DNA of 64,000 bases, taken from NCBI RefSeq assembly GCF_001458355.1, contig NZ_CYSA01000015.1:439001-503000 (forward strand). The letters are read 5' to 3'. The position numbers and the translations under genes were made by a program. The first letter of the stretch is position 1, and the number at the start of each line of letters is the position of its first letter. The notes beneath the pieces are model-generated. The model was not told the origin of the DNA and made no database searches. It saw nothing but the letters and a program-made list of their open reading frames with translations. The DNA is from Thalassovita gelatinovora. Lineage in GTDB: Bacteria; Pseudomonadota; Alphaproteobacteria; Rhodobacterales; Rhodobacteraceae. Shown here in pieces: positions 1 through 8,529 of this stretch.

Positions 1-633
1 GCGGGTTCAATCCTCTATGCGATGCTGCTACTGCCCCTGCTGCTGGTGGTTCCGACGGCGCTGCAACTTCGTATCGCGGTTTTGCTGGCTGTGCTGGCGA
101 TTGCTTATCCAACGCTCAAAGCCGCCGATCTGATACCCGAAGCCACAATTCTGCAACAGGCTTCTCGGATCGATGCCGAACGCGCCGGTTCGCTGCAGTT
201 CCGCCTTGAAAACGAAAACATTCTGCTGGATCGGGCACTGGAACGGCCCATATTCGGCTGGGGAAGCTGGGGCCGCAATCATATTCTGGATCCGGTGACC
301 GGCCGCATCATGACCGTGACGGATGGCTTGTGGGTCATAACCCTTGGCGTTTATGGCTGGGTTGGCTTTTTTGCCCAATTCCTGTTGATGACGTCACCGA
401 TTTTGCTGCTTTGGACAAAGTACCGAAACGACCGCACGGCACTCATCCCCCCCTATGTCGCGGGGATGTGCCTGCTTCTGGCTGTCAATATTCTGGACCT
501 GATGCCAAATGCGACGCTGACACCGATTACATGGCTGATGGCGGGGGCGTTGCTGGGCTATGCGGAAAAGGAAACAGTGGCCGCCGATGTTCCGCAAAGA
601 AAACCGAAAATGAAATTACGAAGCATAATGTAG
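1..633 (+). CDS. O-antigen ligase/polymerase-like membrane protein (C-terminal part)
   Basis: The frame is open to the left window edge, so the N-terminus is missing; the ATG at 22 is probably internal. About 210 residues remain. Three hydrophobic stretches are visible (near residues 8-40, 108-138 and 148-170 of the visible part). Between the first two lies a hydrophilic loop with a LENENILLDRALERP…GWGSWGRN pattern, like the periplasmic loop of Wzy/WaaL-type proteins. This family joins or polymerises undecaprenyl-linked glycans at the periplasmic face of the inner membrane. It lies 2 nt before a glycosyltransferase gene and heads the glycan locus. The family call rests on topology and context, since the diagnostic N-terminal helices are outside the window. 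Confidence 0.6.
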   Translation, partial: AGSILYAMLLLPLLLVVPTALQLRIAVLLAVLAIAYPTLKAADLIPEATILQQASRIDAERAGSLQFRLENENILLDRALERPIFGWGSWGRNHILDPVTGRIMTVTDGLWVITLGVYGWVGFFAQFLLMTSPILLLWTKYRNDRTALIPPYVAGMCLLLAVNILDLMPNATLTPITWLMAGALLGYAEKETVAADVPQRKPKMKLRSIM

Positions 634-635
634 CC

Positions 636-1976
636 ATGCCGGCCAAGACCTCCACCGCCTCCCGCCCCTTACGCGTTCTGATCATCGCCGAGGCCGCCAA
701 TCCCGAATGGGTCAGCGTGCCGCTGGTGGGCTGGTCGCTGGCCGGTGCCATCGGTCGCAAGGCCGAAATCCATATCGTCACCCAGATCCGCAATCGTGAT
801 GCGTTTTTGCGGGCGGGGCTGATGGAAGGACGCGATTTTACCGCCATTGATTCCGAAGCCATCGCCCGCCCGCTTTGGGCCTTGGGCAAACTGTTGCGCA
901 TGGGCGAAGGCAAGGGTTGGACCGCTTTGCAACTGATCAATGCGCTGTCTTACCCTTATTTCGAATACCTGATCTGGAAACGGTTCGGCCCGATGTTGCG
1001 GAAGGGGCAATATGACGTGGTGCATCGCGTCACCCCGCTCAGCCCGACGATATCCAGCCCGATTGCGCGCAAATGTGCCCGGATCGGGGTGCCTTTCGTG
1101 GTTGGACCGCTGAATGGGGGGGTGCCTTGGCCAAAGGGATTTGATGCCGAACGGCGACGCGAACGGGAATGGCTGTCCTATCTGCGCGCGGCTTACAAAT
1201 TGATGCCCGGACGACGCGGCATGTTGCGCCATGCGGCGGCCATAATTGTGGGGTCGCATCACACCCGTTCGGAAATTCCCGCCCGGTTTCAGGACAAAAC
1301 CGTCTATATTCCGGAAAACGCCATCGACCCAGACCGTTTCAACGCCCGCGCCGCTGCACCGGACGGCGTATTGCGGGCCTGTTTCATCGGACGGTTGGTT
1401 CCCTACAAGGGGCCAGACATGTTGCTGGAAGCGGCTTTGCCACTGCTGCAGAAGGGCCTGTTGCAGCTGGACTTGATCGGTGATGGGCCGCAAATGGAAA
1501 GCCTGAAACGCTTTGCCGCCGATCACGAGATCGAAAATGCTGTTACCTTCCATGGCTGGCTTGATCATGGCGATGTGCAGAACGTCGCGGCCCAATCGCA
1601 GCTTTTGGCTTTCCCTTCGGTGCGGGAATTTGGCGGCGGCGTTGTGTTGGAGGCAATGGCGCTAGGGCTTGTACCGTTGATCGTCGATTACGCCGGGCCC
1701 AGCGAATTGGTGACGCCCGGAACTGGGTTCAAGGTTCCAATCGGTTCACGCGATCAGATCGTCGCGGGATTTCACACCCGTTTGACCGAATTGGCCAGCC
1801 ATCCCGAAGAATTGACCCACATTGGTGTAAATGCCCGCAACAGGGTCGATGAATTCTTTACCTGGGACAGAAAAGCCGATCAGGTCTTGGCAGTCTATGA
1901 CTGGGTTCTAGGTCATCATTCAGATAAACCAAACCCATTTGCCGCCACCGCACATCCCCGAAAGGATACCGGATGA
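636..1976 (+). CDS. Glycosyltransferase family 4 (GT-B fold)
   Basis: 446 residues from ATG 636, chosen because it follows the upstream stop by 2 nt; the frame is open further upstream but that part overlaps the previous gene. The C-terminal half shows a GT-B donor-binding domain: FIGRLVPYKGPDMLLEA, then LDLIGDGP, then FPSVREFGGGVVLEAMALG with the E-x7-E type motif that binds the nucleotide-sugar phosphate. It should transfer a sugar in the cytoplasm during repeat-unit assembly. Donor and acceptor cannot be told from sequence. The stop overlaps the start of the next gene by 4 nt (ATGA), indicating translational coupling. Confidence 0.85.
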   Translation: MPAKTSTASRPLRVLIIAEAANPEWVSVPLVGWSLAGAIGRKAEIHIVTQIRNRDAFLRAGLMEGRDFTAIDSEAIARPLWALGKLLRMGEGKGWTALQLINALSYPYFEYLIWKRFGPMLRKGQYDVVHRVTPLSPTISSPIARKCARIGVPFVVGPLNGGVPWPKGFDAERRREREWLSYLRAAYKLMPGRRGMLRHAAAIIVGSHHTRSEIPARFQDKTVYIPENAIDPDRFNARAAAPDGVLRACFIGRLVPYKGPDMLLEAALPLLQKGLLQLDLIGDGPQMESLKRFAADHEIENAVTFHGWLDHGDVQNVAAQSQLLAFPSVREFGGGVVLEAMALGLVPLIVDYAGPSELVTPGTGFKVPIGSRDQIVAGFHTRLTELASHPEELTHIGVNARNRVDEFFTWDRKADQVLAVYDWVLGHHSDKPNPFAATAHPRKDTG

Positions 1977-4774
1977 GATTTGCCGCCCTGTTCAGCCTGT
2001 TGCTTTTGCTTGTTCCGCAGGTTTCGCGGGCGCAAGACAATGATGGAACCAAGGCGTTTTTCTTCGCCAATTCTCTGGTTCAGCATCTCAGCGACAGCCC
2101 GGAAACCTCGGTCCCGCATTGGCTGCATGAAATCGCGCGTGCCCGCGACAAACGCTTCGCCGCTGATGGCGCTTGGGGGTTTTTGATGCAGTTCAGCGCC
2201 AATCTGCCCCCCGACCCGCAATGGTCGTTCAAATCCTTGCCCAATGCGTGGAATTCCGAACGCCAAAACTTTGCTCAGGCGGGGTTCGACGCGGTTGTCA
2301 TTACGCCTGCGAACTTCATTCAATACCAACCGCCCACCGCCAAATTCGACGGCGACAATCCCCGCAGGGAAAGCCCCCTGACTGCAACGTTGAAAGTGGT
2401 CGATTGGGCCGCCGGGCAAACCCCACAAGCCCGGTTTTTCATCTACGAAGGCTGGACAGAAATGGCTGGCAAAGTACCCGCTTTTCCGCCCGATGCCGAT
2501 GGGCTGAAAACCTATCTGCAAGCCAACACAGGCAATTACCACGGCTGGTTTCAGGACTATGCGAACGCCGTGCAGCAAGCCCGCCCAAATCTCGACCTGA
2601 CTTTAATCCCGGTTGCCTCGACCCTGTCCGGTCTGTTATCCGACACCGCATTGTCCGGGTTGCAGGCGCTGGACCTGTACAGCGATGATGCCCCGCATGG
2701 CACGCCAACGCTTTATCTGCTGGCCGCCCTGATCACCTACGGCCCACTGTTTCAGGATCACTTGCCTACCGAAATCGCATTGCCCGACAGCATTCATCCG
2801 CTTGTGCGGCAGCATTACGGTGAAATCGCGTCTTATCTGACGACGGTGCAAACCGGGTCGGTACGACCACATTCCGCCCCCACCCGCGAGCCCGATCGCC
2901 CGGCGGTTCCGGCCTTGGCGATGGGTCTGAACGGGATTTCCGACTGGTCCACCCAATACCCGTTCATTGACGTGATGAAATCGGCCCGCCCATGGATCGG
3001 CCACCGCAAGGGCGAATGGGGCGGCTGGGATGCTACGCGGCTGCAGGCGGAAGGGTATCTTGATGCAAACGGCTGGCCGCTGCGAATACCCGACGATGTG
3101 GAACGGATGGAAAGTTTCATCCTGACCGAAGTACCGGATCAGGCGCTTGGGTTTCGCGGTCGCTACCGGTTGACCTATCAGGGCAAAGGCAAGCTTCAGA
3201 TTCTTGGCCTGGTCAAAGATGTGACCAATAAACCCGGCGAAATCTGGTTTACGTTCGCCCCGGGCGATGGATTGGTGGCGCTGTCGCTGACCCGGATCGA
3301 TCCCGACGATCCGATCCGCAACATTCAGGTCATGCACGAAAACCACATTCCGTTTTACGAAATGGGCGCCGTGTTCAATCCCGACTGGCTGACTCTGATC
3401 GCGGATTTGCGTGCGGTGCGGTTCATGGATTGGATGAATACCAATAATTCATTGATCCAAAGCTGGGACGACCGCCCGCTTCTGACTGATTACACCTTTG
3501 TTCGCCGTGGCGTGCCTTTGGAACTGATGCTGCGGCTGGCAAATGAAATCGGGGCCGACCCTTGGTTCAACATGCCGCATCTGGCCGATGACGATTATGT
3601 CACGCGGTTCGCCGAAACCGTCAAAGCGGGCCTGCGACCGGGATTAAAAGCCTATGTCGAATTTTCCAACGAGTTGTGGAATTTCGGCTTCGAACAAACG
3701 CAGTGGGCGTTGGCAGGGGCCGCCCAGCGCTGGCCCGGCAAGAAGGACAAGGATGCCTGGCTGCAATTCGCCGGACTGCGCGCGGCACAGGTCGCCGACA
3801 TCTGGACCGATGTTTTCGGTTCTGAAACCAATACCCGGCTGGTCAGGGTCATCGCCACCCATACCGGTTGGCCGGGGTTGGAAGAAGGCCTGTTGCAGGC
3901 CCCGCTTTGGCAGAAGGAAGACCGCGCCAATCAGCCGCCGGTGACACGTTTCGATGCCTATGCCGTGACCGGTTATTTCGGCTTTGAAATGGGCGGCGAC
4001 GATTTCGCGCCACGCATCAAGGATTGGCTGAGTATCAGCGAAAGCGAGGCGGTCAAGCAGACCTATAAGGCGCTGAAAGCCGGTTCGGTTAAGGAACTGA
4101 TTGACGACCTGTTTCCCTATCACGCCAAGATTGCCCGCGAAAACGATATGGATCTGGTAATGTACGAAGGCGGCACCCATGTTGTCGGCCATGGCACCTG
4201 GCTGAATGACGAAGCGCTGACTGCGTTTTACCAGCGCTTCAATTATTCGCAGGAAATGGCGGCGATCTATGGTGATGTTCTCGATGGTTGGCAACGGGCG
4301 GGCGGCACGTTGTTCAACGCCTTTGTCGATGTTTCCAATGCGTCGCAATGGGGCAGTTGGGGCGCCAAGCGGTATCTGGAAGATGAAAATCCCCGTTGGG
4401 CGACTTTGATGACCTATAACGCCCAATTGCCCACGGATTGGGATCCGCGCCCGGCCGCCGCATTTCAAAACGGCACCTCGCTTGGCGGCGGCCCCGATCA
4501 AGATCTTCTGGAAGGCACGCCCTTGCGCGATGTTCTTGTGGGTCGGGACGGCGACGATTGGCTGGTCAGCCTTGGCGGTGCCGATGCGCTGCATGGCGGC
4601 GGCGGCACCGACACTGCCGTTCTGCCAGGTGCGCCGGGCGAGTATCGCTTCACATGGATGGGACCGTTTCTGATGGCCGATGGCCCCGATGGAGAGGTCC
4701 AGATGATGTCAGTCGAACGGCTGGAATTTGACAGCGACCCGGGGCAGCTTTACGCGGTCACGCCGCGCGGCTAA
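1973..4774 (+). CDS. Secreted SGNH-like/glycosidase-like protein with RTX-type tail
   Basis: 933 residues with a Sec signal peptide (about residues 1-20, ending SRA). Residues 25-280 look like an SGNH-hydrolase domain: FANSL with candidate nucleophile Ser34 and a DxxH pair at Asp239/His242 (DDAPHG). Residues 310-800 look like a TIM-barrel glycosidase; YVEFSNELWN carries Glu567 in the NE context of clan-A acid/base residues. Residues 840-880 have Gly/Asp-rich turns (GRDGDDW, GGGGTD) resembling RTX calcium-binding repeats, which often mark type I secretion, although here there is also a signal peptide. It could de-esterify and cleave or trim the exported polysaccharide. It is translationally coupled to the upstream glycosyltransferase. 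Domain calls are by motif; the exact glycosidase family is not resolved. Confidence 0.65.
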   Translation: MRFAALFSLLLLLVPQVSRAQDNDGTKAFFFANSLVQHLSDSPETSVPHWLHEIARARDKRFAADGAWGFLMQFSANLPPDPQWSFKSLPNAWNSERQNFAQAGFDAVVITPANFIQYQPPTAKFDGDNPRRESPLTATLKVVDWAAGQTPQARFFIYEGWTEMAGKVPAFPPDADGLKTYLQANTGNYHGWFQDYANAVQQARPNLDLTLIPVASTLSGLLSDTALSGLQALDLYSDDAPHGTPTLYLLAALITYGPLFQDHLPTEIALPDSIHPLVRQHYGEIASYLTTVQTGSVRPHSAPTREPDRPAVPALAMGLNGISDWSTQYPFIDVMKSARPWIGHRKGEWGGWDATRLQAEGYLDANGWPLRIPDDVERMESFILTEVPDQALGFRGRYRLTYQGKGKLQILGLVKDVTNKPGEIWFTFAPGDGLVALSLTRIDPDDPIRNIQVMHENHIPFYEMGAVFNPDWLTLIADLRAVRFMDWMNTNNSLIQSWDDRPLLTDYTFVRRGVPLELMLRLANEIGADPWFNMPHLADDDYVTRFAETVKAGLRPGLKAYVEFSNELWNFGFEQTQWALAGAAQRWPGKKDKDAWLQFAGLRAAQVADIWTDVFGSETNTRLVRVIATHTGWPGLEEGLLQAPLWQKEDRANQPPVTRFDAYAVTGYFGFEMGGDDFAPRIKDWLSISESEAVKQTYKALKAGSVKELIDDLFPYHAKIARENDMDLVMYEGGTHVVGHGTWLNDEALTAFYQRFNYSQEMAAIYGDVLDGWQRAGGTLFNAFVDVSNASQWGSWGAKRYLEDENPRWATLMTYNAQLPTDWDPRPAAAFQNGTSLGGGPDQDLLEGTPLRDVLVGRDGDDWLVSLGGADALHGGGGTDTAVLPGAPGEYRFTWMGPFLMADGPDGEVQMMSVERLEFDSDPGQLYAVTPRG

Positions 4775-4786
4775 GCCGTGACCGCC

Positions 4787-6004
4787 CTAATTCCGCGTTG
4801 CTTCCTGGATCAAGGTATCGGCCCCCCGACCCGCACCGAACCGATCGACCACGGTCCACCGACCCGCCGCAGAAAGACCAAGGCACTTTTGCGGATCCGC
4901 AGCCAACGCGGCGATCGTGTCGGCCAAGGTTTCGGGCGCTTTCGGCTGCACCAGAATGCCATCCTGCCCATCGGTGATCAGCTCACGCACACCACCCGCA
5001 TCGGTGCCGATCACCGGCACTTCACAGCTCATCGCCTCCATATAGGCCACGCCCAAAGGTTCGCTCCAGCTGGCCAGCACAAATAGATGAGCCTCGAACA
5101 GTTTGGCGCACACGGTTTCTTCCGGCACAGCCCCCAACAGCATGACATGATCCTGCAATCCGAGGTCCTGAATTTTTTCCGCCAGAACTGTATGAAACCC
5201 ACCACCGCCCGCATCATCCTCTCCGGCGATTTCCAGCCGCACATCCATGCCGCGATCCAGAAGCAAACGCACCGCTTGCAAAGCATCGACATGCCCTTTC
5301 ACCAGATGCAGCCGCGCACAGGTGAACAGACGCAGCGTTTCGCCCGGTTGCGGCGGCTGGTACGGCGTCGTTCGGTGCAGCCGGTCAGTATCTACGCCCA
5401 TTGGCTGAATGACGACCCGATCTGGCAATGCGTCGCCCAGTTTGGGCCGAATATCCTGCACCAAGGCATCGGTAATCACCGTGGCAAATTTCGCGCTGCG
5501 CCATTTGAACCGCTGACCGGGACCATAGTCTTCCAGCGGACCATGTAGGCTGATGCTGTAACTGACCCCGTAAAGCCGTTGCGCCAAAGCCGCGATCATC
5601 GCCGCGCGACCACAGGAATGGACATGCACATGGGAAATTCCCTGCACCCGACAGTGCTGCGCCAACTTGCGAGCAGCGGGCAGGGAAATAAGAACGTCAC
5701 GCCAGAAATCCTTGCCGGCCCCTTCGCGCAGCAATTCGCGCAACGGCAGGCGCGGCAGGCCGGCCAACAAGGATGAAATCGATGCGCTGGCCAGATATTC
5801 GGTCCGTTCCATCGCGGATTGTGACCAAGCATGTGATACCAGTCCCGGCGGCGGTGGCCGGGTGGAAAACAGACAGACGTCTACCCCTGCCTCTTCGATC
5901 TTTTGAATTTCGCGCCAGAAAAAGATATGGGTCTGCCCCGGAAACTGCGGCACAAGATATCCGAGCTTGGTAATTTTCGGCACGACGGCCCCTTTCTGCG
6001 TCAC
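4787..6004 (-). CDS. Glycosyltransferase family 4
   Basis: 405 residues on the strand opposite to the rest of the glycan locus. The N-terminal acceptor domain begins KITKLGYLVPQFPGQTHIF, a pattern seen in family 4 enzymes of exopolysaccharide clusters (colanic-acid WcaL-like). The donor domain has LRLFTCARLHLVKGHVDAL, then SWSEPLGVAYMEAMSCEVPVIGTDAGG with the E-x7-E motif, then the usual C-terminal helix. It acts in the cytoplasm on a lipid-linked acceptor; sugar specificity is unknown. Its stop lies 12 nt from the convergent stop of the secreted RTX-type protein, and 176 nt separate its start from the next plus-strand gene, so a divergent promoter region lies at 6005-6180. Confidence 0.85.
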   Translation of the reverse strand: MTQKGAVVPKITKLGYLVPQFPGQTHIFFWREIQKIEEAGVDVCLFSTRPPPPGLVSHAWSQSAMERTEYLASASISSLLAGLPRLPLRELLREGAGKDFWRDVLISLPAARKLAQHCRVQGISHVHVHSCGRAAMIAALAQRLYGVSYSISLHGPLEDYGPGQRFKWRSAKFATVITDALVQDIRPKLGDALPDRVVIQPMGVDTDRLHRTTPYQPPQPGETLRLFTCARLHLVKGHVDALQAVRLLLDRGMDVRLEIAGEDDAGGGGFHTVLAEKIQDLGLQDHVMLLGAVPEETVCAKLFEAHLFVLASWSEPLGVAYMEAMSCEVPVIGTDAGGVRELITDGQDGILVQPKAPETLADTIAALAADPQKCLGLSAAGRWTVVDRFGAGRGADTLIQEATRN

Positions 6005-6180
6005 AACTGACTGGAAACGCTTGAGCCAAACAAATCCAACGTCATGACAAATTTAAACCACAAACGGATGATGAACATCTATTGCGCTGGCACATCGACC
6101 GGTGCTGTTGCAATATTGAATCTAAATCGTCGGCATTAGGGGTGCCGGTGACACCGGAAAAGAGCGTTTCATACACCCTG

Positions 6181-7005
6181 ATGATATCTGTAATTATTCC
6201 CGCCAATAACGAAGGCCCGATGATCGGAGCCTGCCTGTCTGCGCTTCTGGCATCGGACCTGCCCCAAGGCGCAATGGAAATCCTTGTTGTCGCCAATGGC
6301 TGTAGCGATGATACCGCCACCCGGGCACGGGGATCTGAAACTCAAGCGGCCGCCAAGGGATGGCCCCTGACCGTGATCGAATTGCCCGAAGGTGGCAAGC
6401 TGGGCGCGCTGAATGCGGGCGATGCGGCGGCCAAGGGCGATTGCCGTGCCTATCTGGACGCCGATGTCGTGGTCAGTCCCGAGCTGATGCAGCAATTGAT
6501 GCAGGCGCTTGCAACCGACACGCCGCGCTATGCCAGCGGCCGCGTGAACATCCCAAAGCCGGTACGCTGGGCCAGCCGCGCCTATCGTGCCTTTTACCTG
6601 ACCGTGCCCTTCATGACCGAAGGCGTGCCGGGCTGCGGGTTGTTTGCGGTGAACGCCGCAGGCCGCGCCAGATGGGGGGTGTTTCCCGATATCATTTCCG
6701 ACGACACCTTTGTCCGGCTCAGCTTTGCACCCGGCGAACGGATCGGCGTTGATGCCCCATATGACTGGCCGCTTGTCGAAGGGTTCGGAAACCTTGTCCG
6801 GGTGCGGCGACGGCAGGATATCGGGGTGGCAGAAATCGTGTCCCGCTATCCGGATCTGCTGAAAAACGATGACAAAAGGTCTTATGGTGCAGGTCGGCTT
6901 GTCGTGAATATCCTACGCCACCCGCAGGGTTTTTTCCTCTATGCCTTGGTTGCACTGATGGTTAAATTCGGCAAAAATAGTTCCAGCTGGAGCCGTGGAA
7001 GATGA
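6181..7005 (+). CDS. Glycosyltransferase family 2
   Basis: 274 residues from ATG 6181; upstream in-frame codons give a cysteine-rich, unconserved-looking extension, so this ATG, which opens directly on MISVIIPANNEG, is preferred. GT-A motifs are visible: the N-terminal VIIPANNE nucleotide-binding strand, VVANGCSDDTA, GKLGALNAG and the DxD-like LDADV that binds metal and nucleotide sugar. The C-terminal 30 residues are hydrophobic and may touch the membrane. It is predicted to add a sugar to the lipid-linked repeat unit. It is followed after 28 nt by the flippase gene and probably shares its transcript. Confidence 0.85.
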   Translation: MISVIIPANNEGPMIGACLSALLASDLPQGAMEILVVANGCSDDTATRARGSETQAAAKGWPLTVIELPEGGKLGALNAGDAAAKGDCRAYLDADVVVSPELMQQLMQALATDTPRYASGRVNIPKPVRWASRAYRAFYLTVPFMTEGVPGCGLFAVNAAGRARWGVFPDIISDDTFVRLSFAPGERIGVDAPYDWPLVEGFGNLVRVRRRQDIGVAEIVSRYPDLLKNDDKRSYGAGRLVVNILRHPQGFFLYALVALMVKFGKNSSSWSRGR

Positions 7006-7033
7006 CCGCGCCCTGCCTGAGGTTTCAAGGTTT

Positions 7034-8392
7034 ATGATTAACACTTTCCGCCGTTTCAGCTTGGGAAGCAGCTTGACCGAACGCGCATTACGCAGCTCGG
7101 CGATCACCTCGTTGGGATTTGTCGTTTACCAGGGCCTGCGGTTGATATCGAACCTGGTTCTGACCCGAATCCTGTTTCCCGAAGCATTCGGCCTGATGGC
7201 GCTGGTTTCGGTTGTGATGATGGGGCTGGCGATGTTTTCCGATGTCGGTGTTAGCCCATCGATCATGCAATCCGCCCGTGGCGATGAAGAAGATTTCCTG
7301 AATACGGCATGGACGATTCAGATTATCCGGGGCGTCAATCTGTGGATCGTGACCTGCCTTCTGGCCTATCCGGTATCGGTTTTCTATCAGGAATCGCAAC
7401 TGCTTTACCTGTTGCCTGTGGCTGGGCTGACACTGCTGATCAACGGTTTCAACCCGACCAAATTGGAAACCGCCAACCGCCATATGCGGGCCGGACGGGT
7501 CACGCTGATCGACATCGGTGTGCAGGTGGTCGGGTTGGTGGTGGCCGTAATCGCCGCATGGATCACCGGATCGGTCTGGGCGCTGGTGCTCAGCGGTCTG
7601 GTCAGCGCGATCGCTCAGGTCGTTTTCCTGGCTTATTTCCTGCCCGGGGTGCCCAATCGGCTGCGCTGGGAAAAATCGGCCGCAAACGAATTGATCCATT
7701 TCGGGAAATGGATATTTCTCAGCACGATATGTGGCTTCTTCATCGGACAAAGCGATAAGCTGGTGATCGGTAAATACCTGTCTTTGGATGAATTCGGCGT
7801 CTACAATATCGGTTTTTTTCTGGCCTCTTTTCCGCTGCTGCTGGGCGGTATGGTCACCCGCAAAGTGTTGATACCGATTTACCGGGAAAATCCACCAAAG
7901 GAGTCGGTCGAAAACTTCCTGCGGCTGCGTAAAATGCGTTTTTATGCCACCGGGTTCCTGATGGTGATGGTGACGACGGTAGCGCTTTTGGGCGTCTGGC
8001 TGGTCGATCTGCTGTATGACGCCCGCTATCTGCGCGCGGGGGCGGTGGTGGTGGTGCTGGCTTGTGTTCAGCTGCCGCAAATCATCGTCCTGACATATGA
8101 TCAGGCGGCGCTTGCGGCTGGGGATTCGAAGCGGTTTTTCGTTCTGGCGGCGGCACGCGGCGTTCTGATCTTTGCTGGTTTGCTGATCGGGCTGGAACTG
8201 GCCGGGCTGTTGGGCGCACTCCTGGGATTGGGTCTTGCGTATATCAGTGCCTATCCGGTCGTGGTGTGGTTATCGCGTCACCAAGGGGCGTGGGATCCAT
8301 TGCATGACGCCATATTCGCGCTGATCAGTGCGCTGGTGATATCCCTTATCTTGTGGCTGCATTGGGATGATATTCTGAAACTGGCACAGTGA
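7034..8392 (+). CDS. Wzx-type polysaccharide flippase (MOP superfamily)
   Basis: 452 residues. I prefer ATG 7034 to the in-frame GTG at 6995, because the GTG overlaps the upstream gene and 7034 has an AAGG-like ribosome site. The protein is almost entirely transmembrane helices. The N-terminus SAITSLGFVVYQGLRLISNLVLTRILFPEAFGLMALVSV is typical of the polysaccharide-synthase branch of MOP transporters (start loop with F/YG). It should flip undecaprenyl-pyrophosphate-linked repeat units, or another glycolipid, across the inner membrane. It stands directly before the PKS/NRPS operon (137 nt gap), so either the polysaccharide unit or the cassette's glycosylated product is a possible cargo. Confidence 0.85.
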   Translation: MINTFRRFSLGSSLTERALRSSAITSLGFVVYQGLRLISNLVLTRILFPEAFGLMALVSVVMMGLAMFSDVGVSPSIMQSARGDEEDFLNTAWTIQIIRGVNLWIVTCLLAYPVSVFYQESQLLYLLPVAGLTLLINGFNPTKLETANRHMRAGRVTLIDIGVQVVGLVVAVIAAWITGSVWALVLSGLVSAIAQVVFLAYFLPGVPNRLRWEKSAANELIHFGKWIFLSTICGFFIGQSDKLVIGKYLSLDEFGVYNIGFFLASFPLLLGGMVTRKVLIPIYRENPPKESVENFLRLRKMRFYATGFLMVMVTTVALLGVWLVDLLYDARYLRAGAVVVVLACVQLPQIIVLTYDQAALAAGDSKRFFVLAAARGVLIFAGLLIGLELAGLLGALLGLGLAYISAYPVVVWLSRHQGAWDPLHDAIFALISALVISLILWLHWDDILKLAQ

Positions 8393-8529
8393 ATTGTTGC
8401 CGTTTCACACATTTTAATCGCCAACTTTATTGAAAATAAGGCTAAAAAGGCGATGCAACGCCTCAAAACAACCCCAATTTGCCCGTATCATTATCATAAG
8501 CGCTTAGTGAATCGAATGAGTTTGTTTTA

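Noticed and set aside
8448-8463. Hairpin AGGCG…CGCCT with T-run on the minus strand before the PKS
   Set aside because: It would terminate a minus-strand transcript, but no minus-strand gene lies there. The stem is only 5 bp.
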